NCBI GenBank assembly: GCA_032654645.1
Contig: JAULAW010000015.1
Coordinates: 496,001 to 560,000 of the forward strand
Direction of reading: 5' to 3'
From: CAITJF01 sp032654645
GTDB taxonomy: Bacteria; Pseudomonadota; Gammaproteobacteria; Burkholderiales; Gallionellaceae
DNA length: 64,000 bases
Shown: piece by piece, positions 20,501 through 29,050 of the stretch
Position numbering within the stretch: position 1 is the stretch's first letter
How the letters are laid out: the number at the start of each line of letters is the position of its first letter
Notes under the pieces: model-generated
Seen by the model: the letters and a program-made list of their open reading frames with translations, nothing else
The model's database searches: none
What the model was told of the DNA's origin: nothing
Position numbers and translations under genes: made by a program

Positions 20501-20940
20501 AAGCCAAACAGCGCATCACCATCCCGTACCGCGTGGTGAGTTTGACCTCGCTGGACCAGCCCGCAGCGACCGCTACCGGGGGCGGTTGTTTTTCATACCA
20601 GACCAATTTGGGCGTGGCGTACAACTACAGTTGCGCCAACGGCAACACCAGTTCCGGCAGCGCTGGAGCGATGTTCTATTCGCCGCCCAGCGGCTGCGCT
20701 GGCGGGGGTGGCGCAGGTGTGGGCGGTGCCTTAGGCGGAGGTGCCGGCGGCGGCGGAATTGGAGGCGGCAGCGGTGGGGGTGGCTTCTTTGGCGGCGGCG
20801 GCTCCGCCCCGCAACCGATGCCTGGCGCGGTCTGCGTTCCGCCGCCGTGCGATACCTGCTCGGGTAACGAAGACGGAGGAAGCGGAAGCGGCGGTGGCAG
20901 TGGCAGTGGCAGCGGTGGCAGTAGTATGGACGGCCAGTAA
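14548..20940 (+). CDS. Giant multidomain exported protein (beta-helix, Ig/FN3, Gly/Ser-Cys tail)
   Basis: A 2130-residue protein with an N-terminal export signal (residues about 25-45). Domain order: right-handed beta-helix similar to that of the 11015 protein (about 45-230, including GNWWGSSTGPKD); Ig-like cadherin-type domains (about 340-520, KVDFYLNSQLVATD and RVEFLVDGVLFG); four fibronectin III-like domains near 621, 947, 1048 and 1141; CARDB-like beta domains; a carboxypeptidase-regulatory-like domain (TLGEAYFTDLPAGRYKFRV); and a final 80 residues rich in Gly, Ser and paired Cys. It stands directly before the first full-length Rhs gene, the same position the 2382-residue protein takes before the second. 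Likely a surface or secretion partner of Rhs (inference). Confidence 0.75.
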   Translation: MMKNLLCRLLFNFMSSCLSRGCQLFARGVLASSLTLIGGAALAGELAVTDGVVVKFGQDAQLVVRDKLTAGKGVVLTSQSDDTAGGQVAPAAQTPAAGGWGGLRLEKSSAPTVLSLTEMTIRYAGAQGGAGLAVLGFNPALQYMQITDSIIGLQLLQGASPTINGASFLRNGVGIDADGNSSPLITNSQFAQNSNQAILNRTPATIIQALGNWWGSSTGPKDLAGNPAGQGDAVSTGINYGSYLTQIPLINPNLRVAGSPAFSELQNITLELNCVNAVEYRIAENGAFTGLAYQPMVATLPFTLSASDGLKKISVQYRSISGATVTAALPQDLLYDSQGPTLALTNPAEGSYILNPITISATATDAGGVAKVDFYLNSQLVATDTASPYGYYWNTATWADGNYAIKVVATDTVGHTSTATNNITKAAPPPDVAGPALGSVTLSGAAIIAGSTLTGSGTLVAAASDPSGVSRVEFLVDGVLFGSDTSGADGFSSYIDILSIADGGHTLTIRASDSLGNNAETSLAITVAMAAPNTPAITAPGNNTLTAASTINVSGTASPNVQVLAYLNAVQSGTPVAVDATGKFTVPVTLNTGVNLIQVAASNRGGLSPLSPSRQVTLDDSIPAAPLGLSATAQPAGKIKLIWSRALDAKVSGYNLYRSAVTFNAAAEAVKINSTLIPVAATAYDDLPAADGTYFYRVVAVNSLGTSSAPSNIISAVSDNILPKATEIVYVPAGKTDPATGRIAAGRVDVTMRVTEALSALPFLSIAPQGGTLIAVDLIKQSDTVYTGFFNIAPGTPSGMAYAVFSARDMVGNRGTDIVTGLSINIDAQGPNLVGIALAPATPIKNDAAAPATVAATFTLNEAMKAGVAPQIGYTLSGSPNLSQTVTGLAQTAPTIWTANFTLPATAGQNSVERLAFSYSGSDDLDNVSTTIMANDSFQVYQGNLPPLNSPQNFTAAAQPGGKVRLVWTAVDMSVAYQIYRQAPGESSLTPYQRVDVAGLPNTEYTDATTLDGLYRYSVASIRGANGQESLSGQSLAAEATADSVPPGAPQNLSLMLVGAGIQATWLAPVDGAVSYKLYRSGAASITSTAGLAPILTGIKQLGAIDGSPSQAEHAYAATAVDAAGNESLLSNSGYLNFALLPVATLTIVQTDTALPQVSWTHPTAIAGYDVYLGSVATGTKLNLTPLPGTSYSYIDTGYAGDERTYTIVAFDSNYVQASRSLTLPKLSVELVAGTPILRNVMNRLQYRVTNSGSQAVSNAHVKAKIGTREISSEVFGLAAGETRIIPVVVGGYADIPNPALLTSTVEISPNQGERAALVRTASVPVQDGALVLTVSPESLTRGATGKVRFTLENTSDVEIELLTASNSGSAASSDIRCKLLDKDGNVLAAQSFKQALGNVVTIPTGQTVARIPARGSFTSDLMTLPVPSAAPDSVTVQLEIDNIRYRLGTPEAVSVPGLSGRQQVSLIETAYYAEVGSVTPASSFGDQDIVITGRAVDRATLQPMGNIALKLYLNVNGFERRFDVFSDALGNFSYTFKPAASDGGVYKVTAVHPDIIERPVQGQFVINSVVVSPALFRLNNLRNYPYTFKLHTTAGVGTTATNVHAVYDAANQANGSLPAGVTVGIGAPLTLGSAQSGDLSVTITGDNSAATSGSLTLKVYVDEKGVQPVATVQVNYVFTDGKPSIYPMPSFVETGVAQGASALEQVVLENRGFAEAQGITATLVNTDGTAAPSWIYLAAGNNIGNLIVGEKRAIDIAMTPPMGLADGIYTFKMRVASANATGGDIPIYVSLTQSGIGNVLIKVSDIYTGTPNAGGQRIAGMSGGRITLQNEAVATVTGTLTTDTLGEAYFTDLPAGRYKFRVTAPNHQETIGRLTVKPGITVSQDIFLDYNLVTVEWSVTPITITDSYTITALVTFVANVPAPVVVLEPASVTLPPMKPGDVFLGEFALSNYGLVRADNVVFKQPASDAFFRYEFMATVPASLEAKQRITIPYRVVSLTSLDQPAATATGGGCFSYQTNLGVAYNYSCANGNTSSGSAGAMFYSPPSGCAGGGGAGVGGALGGGAGGGGIGGGSGGGGFFGGGGSAPQPMPGAVCVPPPCDTCSGNEDGGSGSGGGSGSGSGGSSMDGQ

Positions 20941-21047
20941 AGGTTGTGGCCAGCGCGGCAATGAAAAGAAATTTAACAACCCTGTGCGCAGGGCCGATGT
21001 GCTGCTATCAGCCGGATAGAATTAAGTTACCAAAAGGGAATGGCGTG

Positions 21048-24000
21048 ATGTCAATTAACAAGATCAAGAACGGAAGCATCAACAGCGGAGATGGCACAAG
21101 CAAGCCGGAGAGAATCGTTTCACTTTGCCTGCGCGCCGCCGCCCTGCTTCTGCTGCTCGCATCCGCGCCCCTGTCCGCGCAAACGGTGGCGGCGCCGGCC
21201 CAGGCCGGCCCGCTCCCGGTCACCTACCGGTCCCCGGTGGCGGATCTCGCCGTCAAGGTATGGGGCGGGGACATCGTCATCCATCGCGGCTACCACGACG
21301 GCGCGTGGTACCCCAACCTCAACTGGATGCCGCTGGGCTTCACCTACGACAGCCTCGACAACAGCATCAAGACCATCACCCGTGGCCGGGCCGAGTACGG
21401 CAAAGCCGCCCCCGGTGTTTATCGGGACGCGCACGCCAACCTCGTGCGCCAGACCGCGGGCGGCTTCCGCTGGAACGACCCCGGCGGCAACTGGATCGAA
21501 TACAACCCGGCGGGCGAGATCAAAAGCTACGGCAACCGCAACGGCGCGGTCGCCACCTTCCTGTACGCGGGAGGCGGCGTTGCCGGCGCCCCCGGCGCCC
21601 CGACCGGCGAAGGCCGCATCGCGGGCATCCTCGACCGCTCCGGCGCGCAGGCGCTGTGGTTCGACTACGATGCGGGCGGCCAGCTGGCCCGCATCCGCGA
21701 CGCGTCGGGCCGCAAGGTCGAATACCGGGCGACCCCCGCCCCCGGCGGCGGCACCCTCGGCGTGCTGGACGCCGACGGCAACACCTGGAGCTACGCGGTC
21801 GCGGGGCAGGGCGCGGCCATCGCCGTCACCGACCCCGAAGCCCGCACCACCGCCCGCACCTGGCACAGCAACGGCGCGCCGTCCGGCATCACCTATCCCG
21901 ACGGCGGCAAGACCGCCATCGTCCAGGACTACGACGCCGCCAAGAACATCTACTACACCCGCGAGACCGGCGCGGGCGGCAAAGTCACCGAGACCTGGTC
22001 CGGGCTCAAACAGGACCGGGGGCGCGGCGAGTACCTGCGCAAGGATGTCAACGGCGTCACCGCAGCCAGGCAAAGCCTGGACGCCGCCACGCGCACCACC
22101 ACCCACACCGATGCCCGCGGGCTCGACACCGCCGTCAGGCGCGACCAGTGGGGCAACATCACCCAAGTGGTGCACCCCGACGGCAGCGTCGCCAGCAGCC
22201 AGTACGCGCCCGCCACCCGCGACCTCACCCGCTACGCGGACGAAAACGGCACCGTCACCCAACACGCCTACGACGCCCGCGGCAACCTCACCCAAACCGT
22301 CGAAGCCCTGGGCCTGCCCGAGCAGCGCACCACCGGATACACCGTCGACGCCGGCGGCCAGCGCGCCAGCATGACCCGCAAAGGCGACGCCGGCACCCCC
22401 GACGCCGTCACCCGGTACGAATACGACACTAGCGGCAACGTCACCGCCGCCACCGACCCCGAAGGCGGCATCACCCGCCACACCTGGGACATCATGGGCA
22501 ACGCGCTGGCCCGGACCGACCCCGGCGGCCAACTCTGGGCGCGCACCTACGACAACGGCGGCCGCCTCCTGAGCCTCACCGACCCGCTGAACCGCACCAC
22601 CCGCATCGCCTACGACAAAACCGGCCTGCCCGTCACGCTCACCGACGCGGCGGGCAACACCGGCACCCTGGGCTACGACGCGGCGGGCAGGCTGCTCAGC
22701 ATCACCGGCCCCCACGGCGGCCAGACCCGCTACGCCTACGACGCGGCGGGCAACCCGGTCAGGCTGACCGATGCGGCGAACCACACCCGGCAGCAGGAAT
22801 ACGACCCCGACGGCAGACTGGTCAAACAGACCGACGGCAACAACAACGCCACCCGGTTCGAGTACGGCGACCCGGCCTCCGGCCCCAACGGCCTGCTGGC
22901 CAAAATCATCTACCCGACCCTGAGCCGGGACCTGCAATACGACCGGCGCGACCGCATCGTCGGGAGCACCGACAGCTCCGCGGGCGCAGCCCTGGCCCTC
23001 GACGCCAGCCCCGCCCAGACCACCCGCAACACCTACGACCGGGCGGGCAACCTCACCGCCGTCACCGGCCCCGCCAACCGCACCACCGCCACGAGCTACG
23101 ACGGATTGGGGCAGATCACCCGGACCACCGACCCGGAAGGCAACATCACCCGATACGGCTACGACCCGCGCGGCAACCTCGTCACCGCCACCGACGCGAA
23201 GGGCAACACCCACCGCTACGAGTACGACCGGCTCGACCGCATGGTCAAAGAGATCCGCCCGCTGGGCCAGACCACCGCCTACGCCTACGACCCCAACGGC
23301 AACCTGATACAAGCCACCGACGCCAGGGGGCAGATCAAGCGCTACACCGTTGATGCCGCCGGCCGCCGCACCCGGGAAGACCACTACCCCGATGCCGCCG
23401 CCCTCGCGGCCAACAACGCCGCCAAGACCATCACCTACACCTGGAACACCCTCGACCGCCTGACCGGCTACGCGGATGGAAACACCAGCGCCACCTACAC
23501 CTACGACGCCAAGCAACTCAGGCAGACAGGCGAGAGCGTCAACTACGGCGCATTCACCCTCGCCACCGGCGCCACCTACAACGCACTCGGCCAGACGGCC
23601 TCCCTCACCTATCCGGACGGCGCAACGTACACCTACACCTACGACAGCAACAACCAGCTCTCGGCGGTCGACCTGCCGGCCGGTTCCGGCAACATCACCT
23701 TCAACAGCTACACCTGGACCGCCCCCGCCCAGATCACGATGCCGGGCGGCGCCGCCCGCAACCTGCAATACGACGGGCTCTTGAGGCTCAAGGACCTCGC
23801 CGTCAAAGACCCCGGCCAGAGCCGGGTGATGGGCTACCAATACGGCTACGACCTGGCCGGCAACATAACAAGCAAAGCCACCGAAGCGGGCACGACGAAC
23901 TACGGCTACGACGCGCTGGACCGGCTGACCGGGGCGGCCTACACCGCCCAAACGGGAACGCCGCAGGCCGATGAAAGCTACAGCTACGATCAAGTCGCCA

Positions 24001-25073
24001 ACCGGATCACCGACACCAGAACCGCTGCGGCGGCCTGGGCCTATGACGCAAACAACCAGCTCGTCACCGCTGACAACCTGAGCTACAGCTACGACGCCAA
24101 CGGCAACACCACCCAACAAACGGATGCCAACAACCCGGCGAACACCCGCAACTACGTTTACGACACCGACAACCGGCTGATCGAAGTGCGCGATGCCAGC
24201 AGCACGTTGATTGCCACGTACAGCTACGACCCGTTCGGGCGCAGGCTCAGCAAGGACACCGGCACCAGCAAGACCTATTACCTCTACAGCGCCGAAGGGC
24301 TGATCGCGGAAGCCGATGCGGCGGGGCAGATCACGAAGAGCTACGGCTACGCCCCCGGCAGCGCGTTCACCACCAACCCGCTGTGGATGCGAACCGCCAG
24401 CCAGGCAGGCCCGCCCGTTTACTACACCTACCAGAACGACCACCTGGGCACGCCGATGAAGCTGTTGAACCAGAGCGGCGCGGCGGTGTGGGGCGCGACC
24501 TACGACGCGTTCGGGAGGGCGGCGGTCGATCCCAATTCAACCGTCAGCAATAACTTGAGATTCCCCGGACAGTACGAAGACCGGGAGACCGGGCTGCATT
24601 ACAACTGGAACAGGTACTACGATCCGGGGGCGGGGAGGTATATCACGTTTGACCCGATCGGCTTGGCGGGCGGCCTTAACGGATACGCCTATGTTCAGAA
24701 TAACCCCGTTAACTGGATTGATCCGTTGGGGCTAGATGCAACAAACTGGTTAAATACTCAAGGGGCTAGAGCATCTGGATATGGCCCCACAAATGGCAAC
24801 TGGGGTGGGGGATGTTGGAGCGGTGGATCATATTCTTGTGGGCCCATGCCTTATGGAAATCTTCCACCGACAGATAGCGCAGACGCCTGCTACATGGCAC
24901 ATGATAAATGTTATGACAGTAGTTGCAATGATATAAAAAGTTGTAACAAAGAAGTGGTGCAATGCCTTCAGAAATTACCCAATAATCCGCGCATGTGGCC
25001 AAATCCACCTCGGCCTGGAACAGAAGAGGATAGCCGACGTTACAGGTATGGAGCGATGAAGTGGTTCAAATAA
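21048..25073 (+). CDS. Full-length Sec-exported Rhs/YD-repeat toxin with phospholipase A2-like tip
   Basis: A 1341-residue Rhs protein. I take the ATG at 21048 with AAAAGGG upstream; the frame stays open to 20946. A signal peptide (LLLLLASAPLSAQ) is followed by about 1100 residues of YD repeats (GYDAAGRLLSITGPHG type) and the Rhs core (YDPFGRRLSKD, NDHLGTPMKLLN, RYYDPGAGRYITFDPIGL). DPIGL and DPLGL are 19 residues apart, the usual core-tip boundary. The 112-residue tip (24735-25070) is AT-richer and has a Gly/Cys loop (GNWGGGCWSGG) and DACYMAHDKCY, matching the PLA2 DxCCxxHDxCY active-site pattern with one Cys changed to Tyr. It should hydrolyse phospholipids. No PAAR or VgrG partner is present. 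The TAATG junction couples it to the next gene. Confidence 0.88.
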   Translation: MSINKIKNGSINSGDGTSKPERIVSLCLRAAALLLLLASAPLSAQTVAAPAQAGPLPVTYRSPVADLAVKVWGGDIVIHRGYHDGAWYPNLNWMPLGFTYDSLDNSIKTITRGRAEYGKAAPGVYRDAHANLVRQTAGGFRWNDPGGNWIEYNPAGEIKSYGNRNGAVATFLYAGGGVAGAPGAPTGEGRIAGILDRSGAQALWFDYDAGGQLARIRDASGRKVEYRATPAPGGGTLGVLDADGNTWSYAVAGQGAAIAVTDPEARTTARTWHSNGAPSGITYPDGGKTAIVQDYDAAKNIYYTRETGAGGKVTETWSGLKQDRGRGEYLRKDVNGVTAARQSLDAATRTTTHTDARGLDTAVRRDQWGNITQVVHPDGSVASSQYAPATRDLTRYADENGTVTQHAYDARGNLTQTVEALGLPEQRTTGYTVDAGGQRASMTRKGDAGTPDAVTRYEYDTSGNVTAATDPEGGITRHTWDIMGNALARTDPGGQLWARTYDNGGRLLSLTDPLNRTTRIAYDKTGLPVTLTDAAGNTGTLGYDAAGRLLSITGPHGGQTRYAYDAAGNPVRLTDAANHTRQQEYDPDGRLVKQTDGNNNATRFEYGDPASGPNGLLAKIIYPTLSRDLQYDRRDRIVGSTDSSAGAALALDASPAQTTRNTYDRAGNLTAVTGPANRTTATSYDGLGQITRTTDPEGNITRYGYDPRGNLVTATDAKGNTHRYEYDRLDRMVKEIRPLGQTTAYAYDPNGNLIQATDARGQIKRYTVDAAGRRTREDHYPDAAALAANNAAKTITYTWNTLDRLTGYADGNTSATYTYDAKQLRQTGESVNYGAFTLATGATYNALGQTASLTYPDGATYTYTYDSNNQLSAVDLPAGSGNITFNSYTWTAPAQITMPGGAARNLQYDGLLRLKDLAVKDPGQSRVMGYQYGYDLAGNITSKATEAGTTNYGYDALDRLTGAAYTAQTGTPQADESYSYDQVANRITDTRTAAAAWAYDANNQLVTADNLSYSYDANGNTTQQTDANNPANTRNYVYDTDNRLIEVRDASSTLIATYSYDPFGRRLSKDTGTSKTYYLYSAEGLIAEADAAGQITKSYGYAPGSAFTTNPLWMRTASQAGPPVYYTYQNDHLGTPMKLLNQSGAAVWGATYDAFGRAAVDPNSTVSNNLRFPGQYEDRETGLHYNWNRYYDPGAGRYITFDPIGLAGGLNGYAYVQNNPVNWIDPLGLDATNWLNTQGARASGYGPTNGNWGGGCWSGGSYSCGPMPYGNLPPTDSADACYMAHDKCYDSSCNDIKSCNKEVVQCLQKLPNNPRMWPNPPRPGTEEDSRRYRYGAMKWFK

Positions 25074-25354
25074 TGAGCCCTAACATACGGAAGGTCGGCT
25101 GGGCAATCTTTTGTTTGTTCGCCATTCTTACACAATTGGCCTCCGCACATTTGTGGATGTTGGAGTCATACGAATTGGTGTTGTCAGTGCTCGCGGTTAT
25201 CAGCGCGGGCCTCGGGTTTTGGATTTTGCTAACCAATCGCTTTGCGTGGCGATTGGTGGTGCTGGTTATGCTAGGCCTTGTTATCGGGCAATGGTGGCTA
25301 ATCGAGTTATTAACTATGATGGTCTTTTGGAGTATCAGTGGCTTTGCCCCATGA
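25073..25354 (+). CDS. Putative membrane immunity protein for the PLA2-like Rhs tip
   Basis: A 93-residue hydrophobic protein with three predicted membrane helices (VGWAIFCLFAILTQLASA; LVLSVLAVISAGLGFWIL; LVVLVMLGLVIGQWWLIELL). Its ATG overlaps the Rhs stop by one base (TAATG). I find no family match. The position right after the toxin tip and the membrane location suit protection against a phospholipase; the immunity role is inferred from context. Confidence 0.65.
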   Translation: MSPNIRKVGWAIFCLFAILTQLASAHLWMLESYELVLSVLAVISAGLGFWILLTNRFAWRLVVLVMLGLVIGQWWLIELLTMMVFWSISGFAP

Positions 25355-25407
25355 CTCAACCCGTGTGACCGGCTTATGAATACGACAAGTCAGCTCAACT
25401 TATCGAT

Positions 25408-25475
25408 GAATGAAATGGGGACGGAGCCCAATTGTTTTTAACGAGCGATAACACAACCAACGATAAATTGAAAAG
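25408..25475 (+). repeat. Class A upstream segment of orphan Rhs module (copy 1)
   Basis: The segment from GAATGAAATGGGGACGGAGC to the ATG at 25476 is almost identical to 49304-49371. It contains AACGAGCGATAACACAACC and an AT-rich end but no clear Shine-Dalgarno. Its start (ATGAAATGGGGACGGAGCC) also occurs near 45404. Confidence 0.85.
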
Positions 25476-27329
25476 ATGATGAAGCAAACAACGACAACCC
25501 GCACGAACACCCCACGGCGCACCCATCCCGCCGTCTTTCGTGCCGCGTTGCGTTCGTCCTACGACGCCGCCGGCCGCCGCACCCGCGAAGACCACTACCC
25601 CGATGCCGCCGCCCACGCGGCCAACAACGCCGCCAAGAGCATCACCTACACCTGGAACACCCTCGACCGCCTCACCGGCTATAGCGACGGAACCACCAGC
25701 GCCACCTACACCTTTGACGCCAAGCAACTGCGCCAGATAGGGGAAAGCGTCAACTACGGCGCATTCACCCTCGCCACCGGCGCCACCCACAACGCGCTGG
25801 GCCAGAAGGCCTCCCTCACCTACCCGGACGGGGCCACCTACGGCTACACCTACGACACAAACAATCAACTATCAACAGTCAACTTCCCCACCGGCCACGG
25901 CAACATCACCATCAACAGCTACCTGTGGATCGTGCCGAGCCGGATCACGGTGCCCGGCGGCACCCAGCGCACCCTGCAATACGACGGCCTGCTGAGGCTC
26001 AAAGACCTCGGCGTCAAAGACCCCGGCCAGAGCCAGGTGATGGGCTACCAATACGGCTACGACCTGGCCGGCAACATCGTGGCCAAAGCGACGGAAGCGG
26101 GCACGACGAACTACGGCTACGACGCGCTGGACCGGCTGACAGGGGCGGCCTACACAGGCCAAACCACAGCACAAGCGAACGAAAGCTACAGCTACGATCA
26201 AGTCGCCAACCGGATCACCGACACCAGAACCGCTGCCGCCACCTGGGCCTATGACGCAAACAACCGGCTCGTCACCGCAGGAACAATCAGCTACAGCTAC
26301 GACGCCAACGGCAACACCACCAACCAGACCGACAGCGCCAACCCGGCGAACACCCGGAACTACGTCTACGACACCGACAACCGGCTGATCGAGGCGAGGG
26401 ACGCGAACAACACCCTCATCGCCGCCTACAGCTACGACCCGTTCGGCAGACGCCTGTCCAAAGACACCGGCACCAGCAAAACCTACTACTTCTACAGCGC
26501 GGAAGGATTGATCGCGGAAGCGGATGCGGCGGGGCAGATCACGAAGAGCTACGGCTACGCCCCCGGTTCAACCTTTAGCACCAACCCGCTGTGGATGCGA
26601 ACCGCCAGCCAGTCAGGCTTGCCCGTTTACTACACCTACCAGAACGACCATCTGGGGACGCCGATGAAGCTGCTGAACCAGAGCGGCGTCACTGTTTGGG
26701 GCGCGACTTACGACGCGCTCGGGAGGGCGGCGGTCGATCCGGCATCGACTGTCAGCAACAACCTGAGGTATCCGGGGCAGTACTACGATGCGGAGACGGG
26801 GCTGCATTACAACTGGAATCGTTACTACGATCCAAGCGTTGGGCGATATACGACGGGGGATCCGATTGGGCTTGAGGGTGGGGTGAACCTCTACACATAT
26901 GTGGGGGGAAATCCACTTTCGTTTACTGACCCGCTCGGTCTGAAGGTGTTTTGGAACAGCCATCAGATGCCTAGCCAAGCAGTTGTTGATCTGATCGAGA
27001 AAATTGACGAGTGCAATGGTGACAGGGATGTCTATGTCACCAGCACGATACGGGACGAGAGAACCAACAAGGCGGCAGGCGGTAGGCCAAGAAGTCGACA
27101 TCTGACCGGAGGGGCTGCCGATATTTATGTCCCGGGGCAGTCTTCAGTAGAAACTGCTACTCAGGCTGTTGGTGTTGGAGCAATGGGCGTTGGCACTTAC
27201 GACAGGCGCCATGGAGGTCACACACACATTGATGACAGGCAGCAAGAATGGAACGGGCACAATTCAAGCACGCTGAAAAATCGGCCGTCGTGGCGCACAA
27301 AATCGAGCGATTGTGGGTGTTCGAAATGA
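25476..27329 (+). CDS. Orphan Rhs C-terminal module with M15 peptidase-like tip
   Basis: A 617-residue 5'-truncated Rhs module. It begins with the shared orphan leader (PRRTHPAVFRAALRS), then joins Rhs sequence at DAAGRRTREDHYPDAA, corresponding to about two thirds of the way through the full-length protein. It has no signal peptide and no good Shine-Dalgarno, so it is probably silent unless recombined. The core ends in DPLGL (26928). The 128-residue tip (26943-27326) has SRHLTGGAADIYV (zinc ligands His53 and Asp60 of the tip) and GGHTHIDDR (His95), the pattern of M15 D-Ala-D-Ala peptidases/L,D-endopeptidases, so peptidoglycan is the likely substrate. The stop overlaps the next ATG. Confidence 0.85.
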   Translation: MMKQTTTTRTNTPRRTHPAVFRAALRSSYDAAGRRTREDHYPDAAAHAANNAAKSITYTWNTLDRLTGYSDGTTSATYTFDAKQLRQIGESVNYGAFTLATGATHNALGQKASLTYPDGATYGYTYDTNNQLSTVNFPTGHGNITINSYLWIVPSRITVPGGTQRTLQYDGLLRLKDLGVKDPGQSQVMGYQYGYDLAGNIVAKATEAGTTNYGYDALDRLTGAAYTGQTTAQANESYSYDQVANRITDTRTAAATWAYDANNRLVTAGTISYSYDANGNTTNQTDSANPANTRNYVYDTDNRLIEARDANNTLIAAYSYDPFGRRLSKDTGTSKTYYFYSAEGLIAEADAAGQITKSYGYAPGSTFSTNPLWMRTASQSGLPVYYTYQNDHLGTPMKLLNQSGVTVWGATYDALGRAAVDPASTVSNNLRYPGQYYDAETGLHYNWNRYYDPSVGRYTTGDPIGLEGGVNLYTYVGGNPLSFTDPLGLKVFWNSHQMPSQAVVDLIEKIDECNGDRDVYVTSTIRDERTNKAAGGRPRSRHLTGGAADIYVPGQSSVETATQAVGVGAMGVGTYDRRHGGHTHIDDRQQEWNGHNSSTLKNRPSWRTKSSDCGCSK

Positions 27330-27733
27330 GGACGCTAATAATCTCTGTATTTGCATTCTTGCTTTGCGGGTTAGTTTCATCCGCTAACTCTGCTGTTCCA
27401 AGGGACAGTGCTGACGATGTAATTAGGAGCTATATCTCCGCCGAAGAAGGAAGAGATTATTCGCGTGTTTATAAGCTTCTTAGTGCCACCAAAAAGAAGC
27501 AGCTGAAGCGAGAGAACGCGGTTGGAGATGTGGCTAGCTACGTCAGGTTACGGCATAGCTCTGAGGCTCGTTGGTTCAATTTTGTTGAAACAAGTCGACG
27601 ACAATCAAACTCCAAGACCGTCGCTACTTTTTTGGTTATTGTCGAAGAGAATGGGGAACGAGAGCAAGCCACTTTGACTTTGCGGCTCTCATTTCAGGGC
27701 GGTGTGTGGCGAATTGACTCAATTGACTATTGA
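27326..27733 (+). CDS. Putative periplasmic immunity protein for the M15-like tip
   Basis: A 135-residue protein starting at an ATG overlapping the Rhs stop (ATGA). A signal peptide (LIISVFAFLLCGLVSSANSA) directs it to the periplasm. The mature part, with DDVIRSYISAEEGRDYSRVY and a C-terminal GGVWRIDSIDY, resembles small NTF2/DUF4878-like folds. A periplasmic location is what an antidote to a peptidoglycan peptidase would need. The role is inferred. Confidence 0.65.
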   Translation: MRTLIISVFAFLLCGLVSSANSAVPRDSADDVIRSYISAEEGRDYSRVYKLLSATKKKQLKRENAVGDVASYVRLRHSSEARWFNFVETSRRQSNSKTVATFLVIVEENGEREQATLTLRLSFQGGVWRIDSIDY

Positions 27734-27735
27734 TG

Positions 27736-27792
27736 CTTGGGGGCATGAATACCTACGCCTATGTTAAAGGCAATCCAATAAAGGCGAGTTGA
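27736..27792 (+). pseudogene. Relic of an Rhs core end
   Basis: Right after the immunity gene, 19 codons read LGGMNTYAYVKGNPIKAS-stop, matching the GGINGYSYVKGNPIKRVDP end of the Rhs core at 52024-52077. Nucleotides continue to match a little further (AGTTGAGCCGAAC against AGTTGATCCGAC). The upstream Rhs body and any tip are gone, so it marks a deletion or recombination junction. Confidence 0.8.
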
Positions 27793-29050
27793 GCCGAACA
27801 ATTTTACGTAGCGAAGCAAGGGGAGCCCACCCGAAGGGGTGGCCAGGGAAAAAACAATAACGGGTCAAGGGACGAAGTTGAAAGCCAAAAAGATAATAAC
27901 AAGCGCGGCAAGAACACTGATACTGGGCATTGTCGCCTATTTGGGCGCAGCCCAAAGCGCGCAAGCGGCGACCGTGGTATCCGGGGCGATCACCGCCAAC
28001 ACCGCGTGGACGCTGGCGCAAAGCCCGTACCAGGTGGCGGGAGACATCTCGGTCGGGAACGGGGCGACCCTGGCCATCGAGGCTGGGGTCACCGTCTATC
28101 TCGACGCCGCCAGGAACCTCACCGTGACCGATGGCGCGCTCAGCGCGCGCGGCACCGCCGGGCAGCCGATCACCTTCACCTCCAGCCTCGACACCGCGGG
28201 CGGCGCACCCGCCCCCGGCGACTGGGGGCAGATACGCATCCTGGATGGCGCCGACGACACCGCCACCATCCTCGAACACGCGCAAATCCGCTACGGGCGA
28301 GGCATCAGCGTGCAAGCCGCATCGCCGGCCTTCAACTACCTGCAGATCAGCAACAACCTGGGATCAGCCATCAGCATCGACCTCGGCTCCTCGCCCAAGG
28401 GAGTGGGCAACCGGGCTACCGGAAACACCCTGAACGGCATCGGCGTGCCTGCGGGGGACGTGCTGGGCGCGGTGACGTGGGGCGTCAAAGGCATCCCCTA
28501 CGTGGTTGCGGCGGGGGTGGTGTCGGTGGGCGGCACGCCGACCCTCGGCGCGCTCAGCATCAGCGAAATCCAGCAAGGCGAAACGCTCGACGCCGTCCTC
28601 GGCGGCACCCGGCTGGCGGGCGCGCAGAGCGCGGGCATCAGCAGCGCGGGCGTGACCGCCACCGTGCGGGGCGGCGCGACGGACACCAGCGTCCCCATCC
28701 GGCTGGCGGCCGGCCCGGGCGCCGCGCTCGGGGCGGCCATCATCGAACTGCAAGTGGCGGCGGGGCGCCCGGCGCTCGCGGGCGCGCTGCAAATCATCCA
28801 GCCGCAGCCCACCGTGACCGGCCTCGCCCCCAATCCGGCCTATGCCGCCCAAGCGGGCAACGTGCTGAATGTGGCGGGCAAGAACTTCGTGCCCGCTTCG
28901 GTCGTCCGGCTCGACGGCGCCGACCTGACCACGGTTTACGGAAGTGCCACCAGCTTGAGCGCGGCCTTGCCCGCGCTGGCGGCGGGTAACAAGAGTGTGA
29001 CGGTGGCCCAACCCGACCCGTTGAACGCGGGAAATTTCCTTGTTTCTAAA
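27790..29050 (+). repeat. Long direct repeat, copy 1 (partner 55205-56465)
   Basis: Homology begins at GAGCCGAACAATTTTACG upstream of the surface-protein gene and ends within codons near 29036. The offset to the partner is 27,415 bp. From about 28275 to 29036 the two copies appear identical by eye; before that they differ at scattered sites. The repeat includes the 5' end of the surface-protein gene. Confidence 0.9.

Noticed and set aside
21120..24443. Minus-strand open frame of about 1100 codons opposite the first Rhs gene, and similar ones at 37339-40923, 41802-43517, 45424-46824 and 49186-51345
   Set aside because: These are shadows of GC-rich YD-repeat codons. Their Gly/Val-rich translations have no family, and the plus strand carries clear Rhs motifs.
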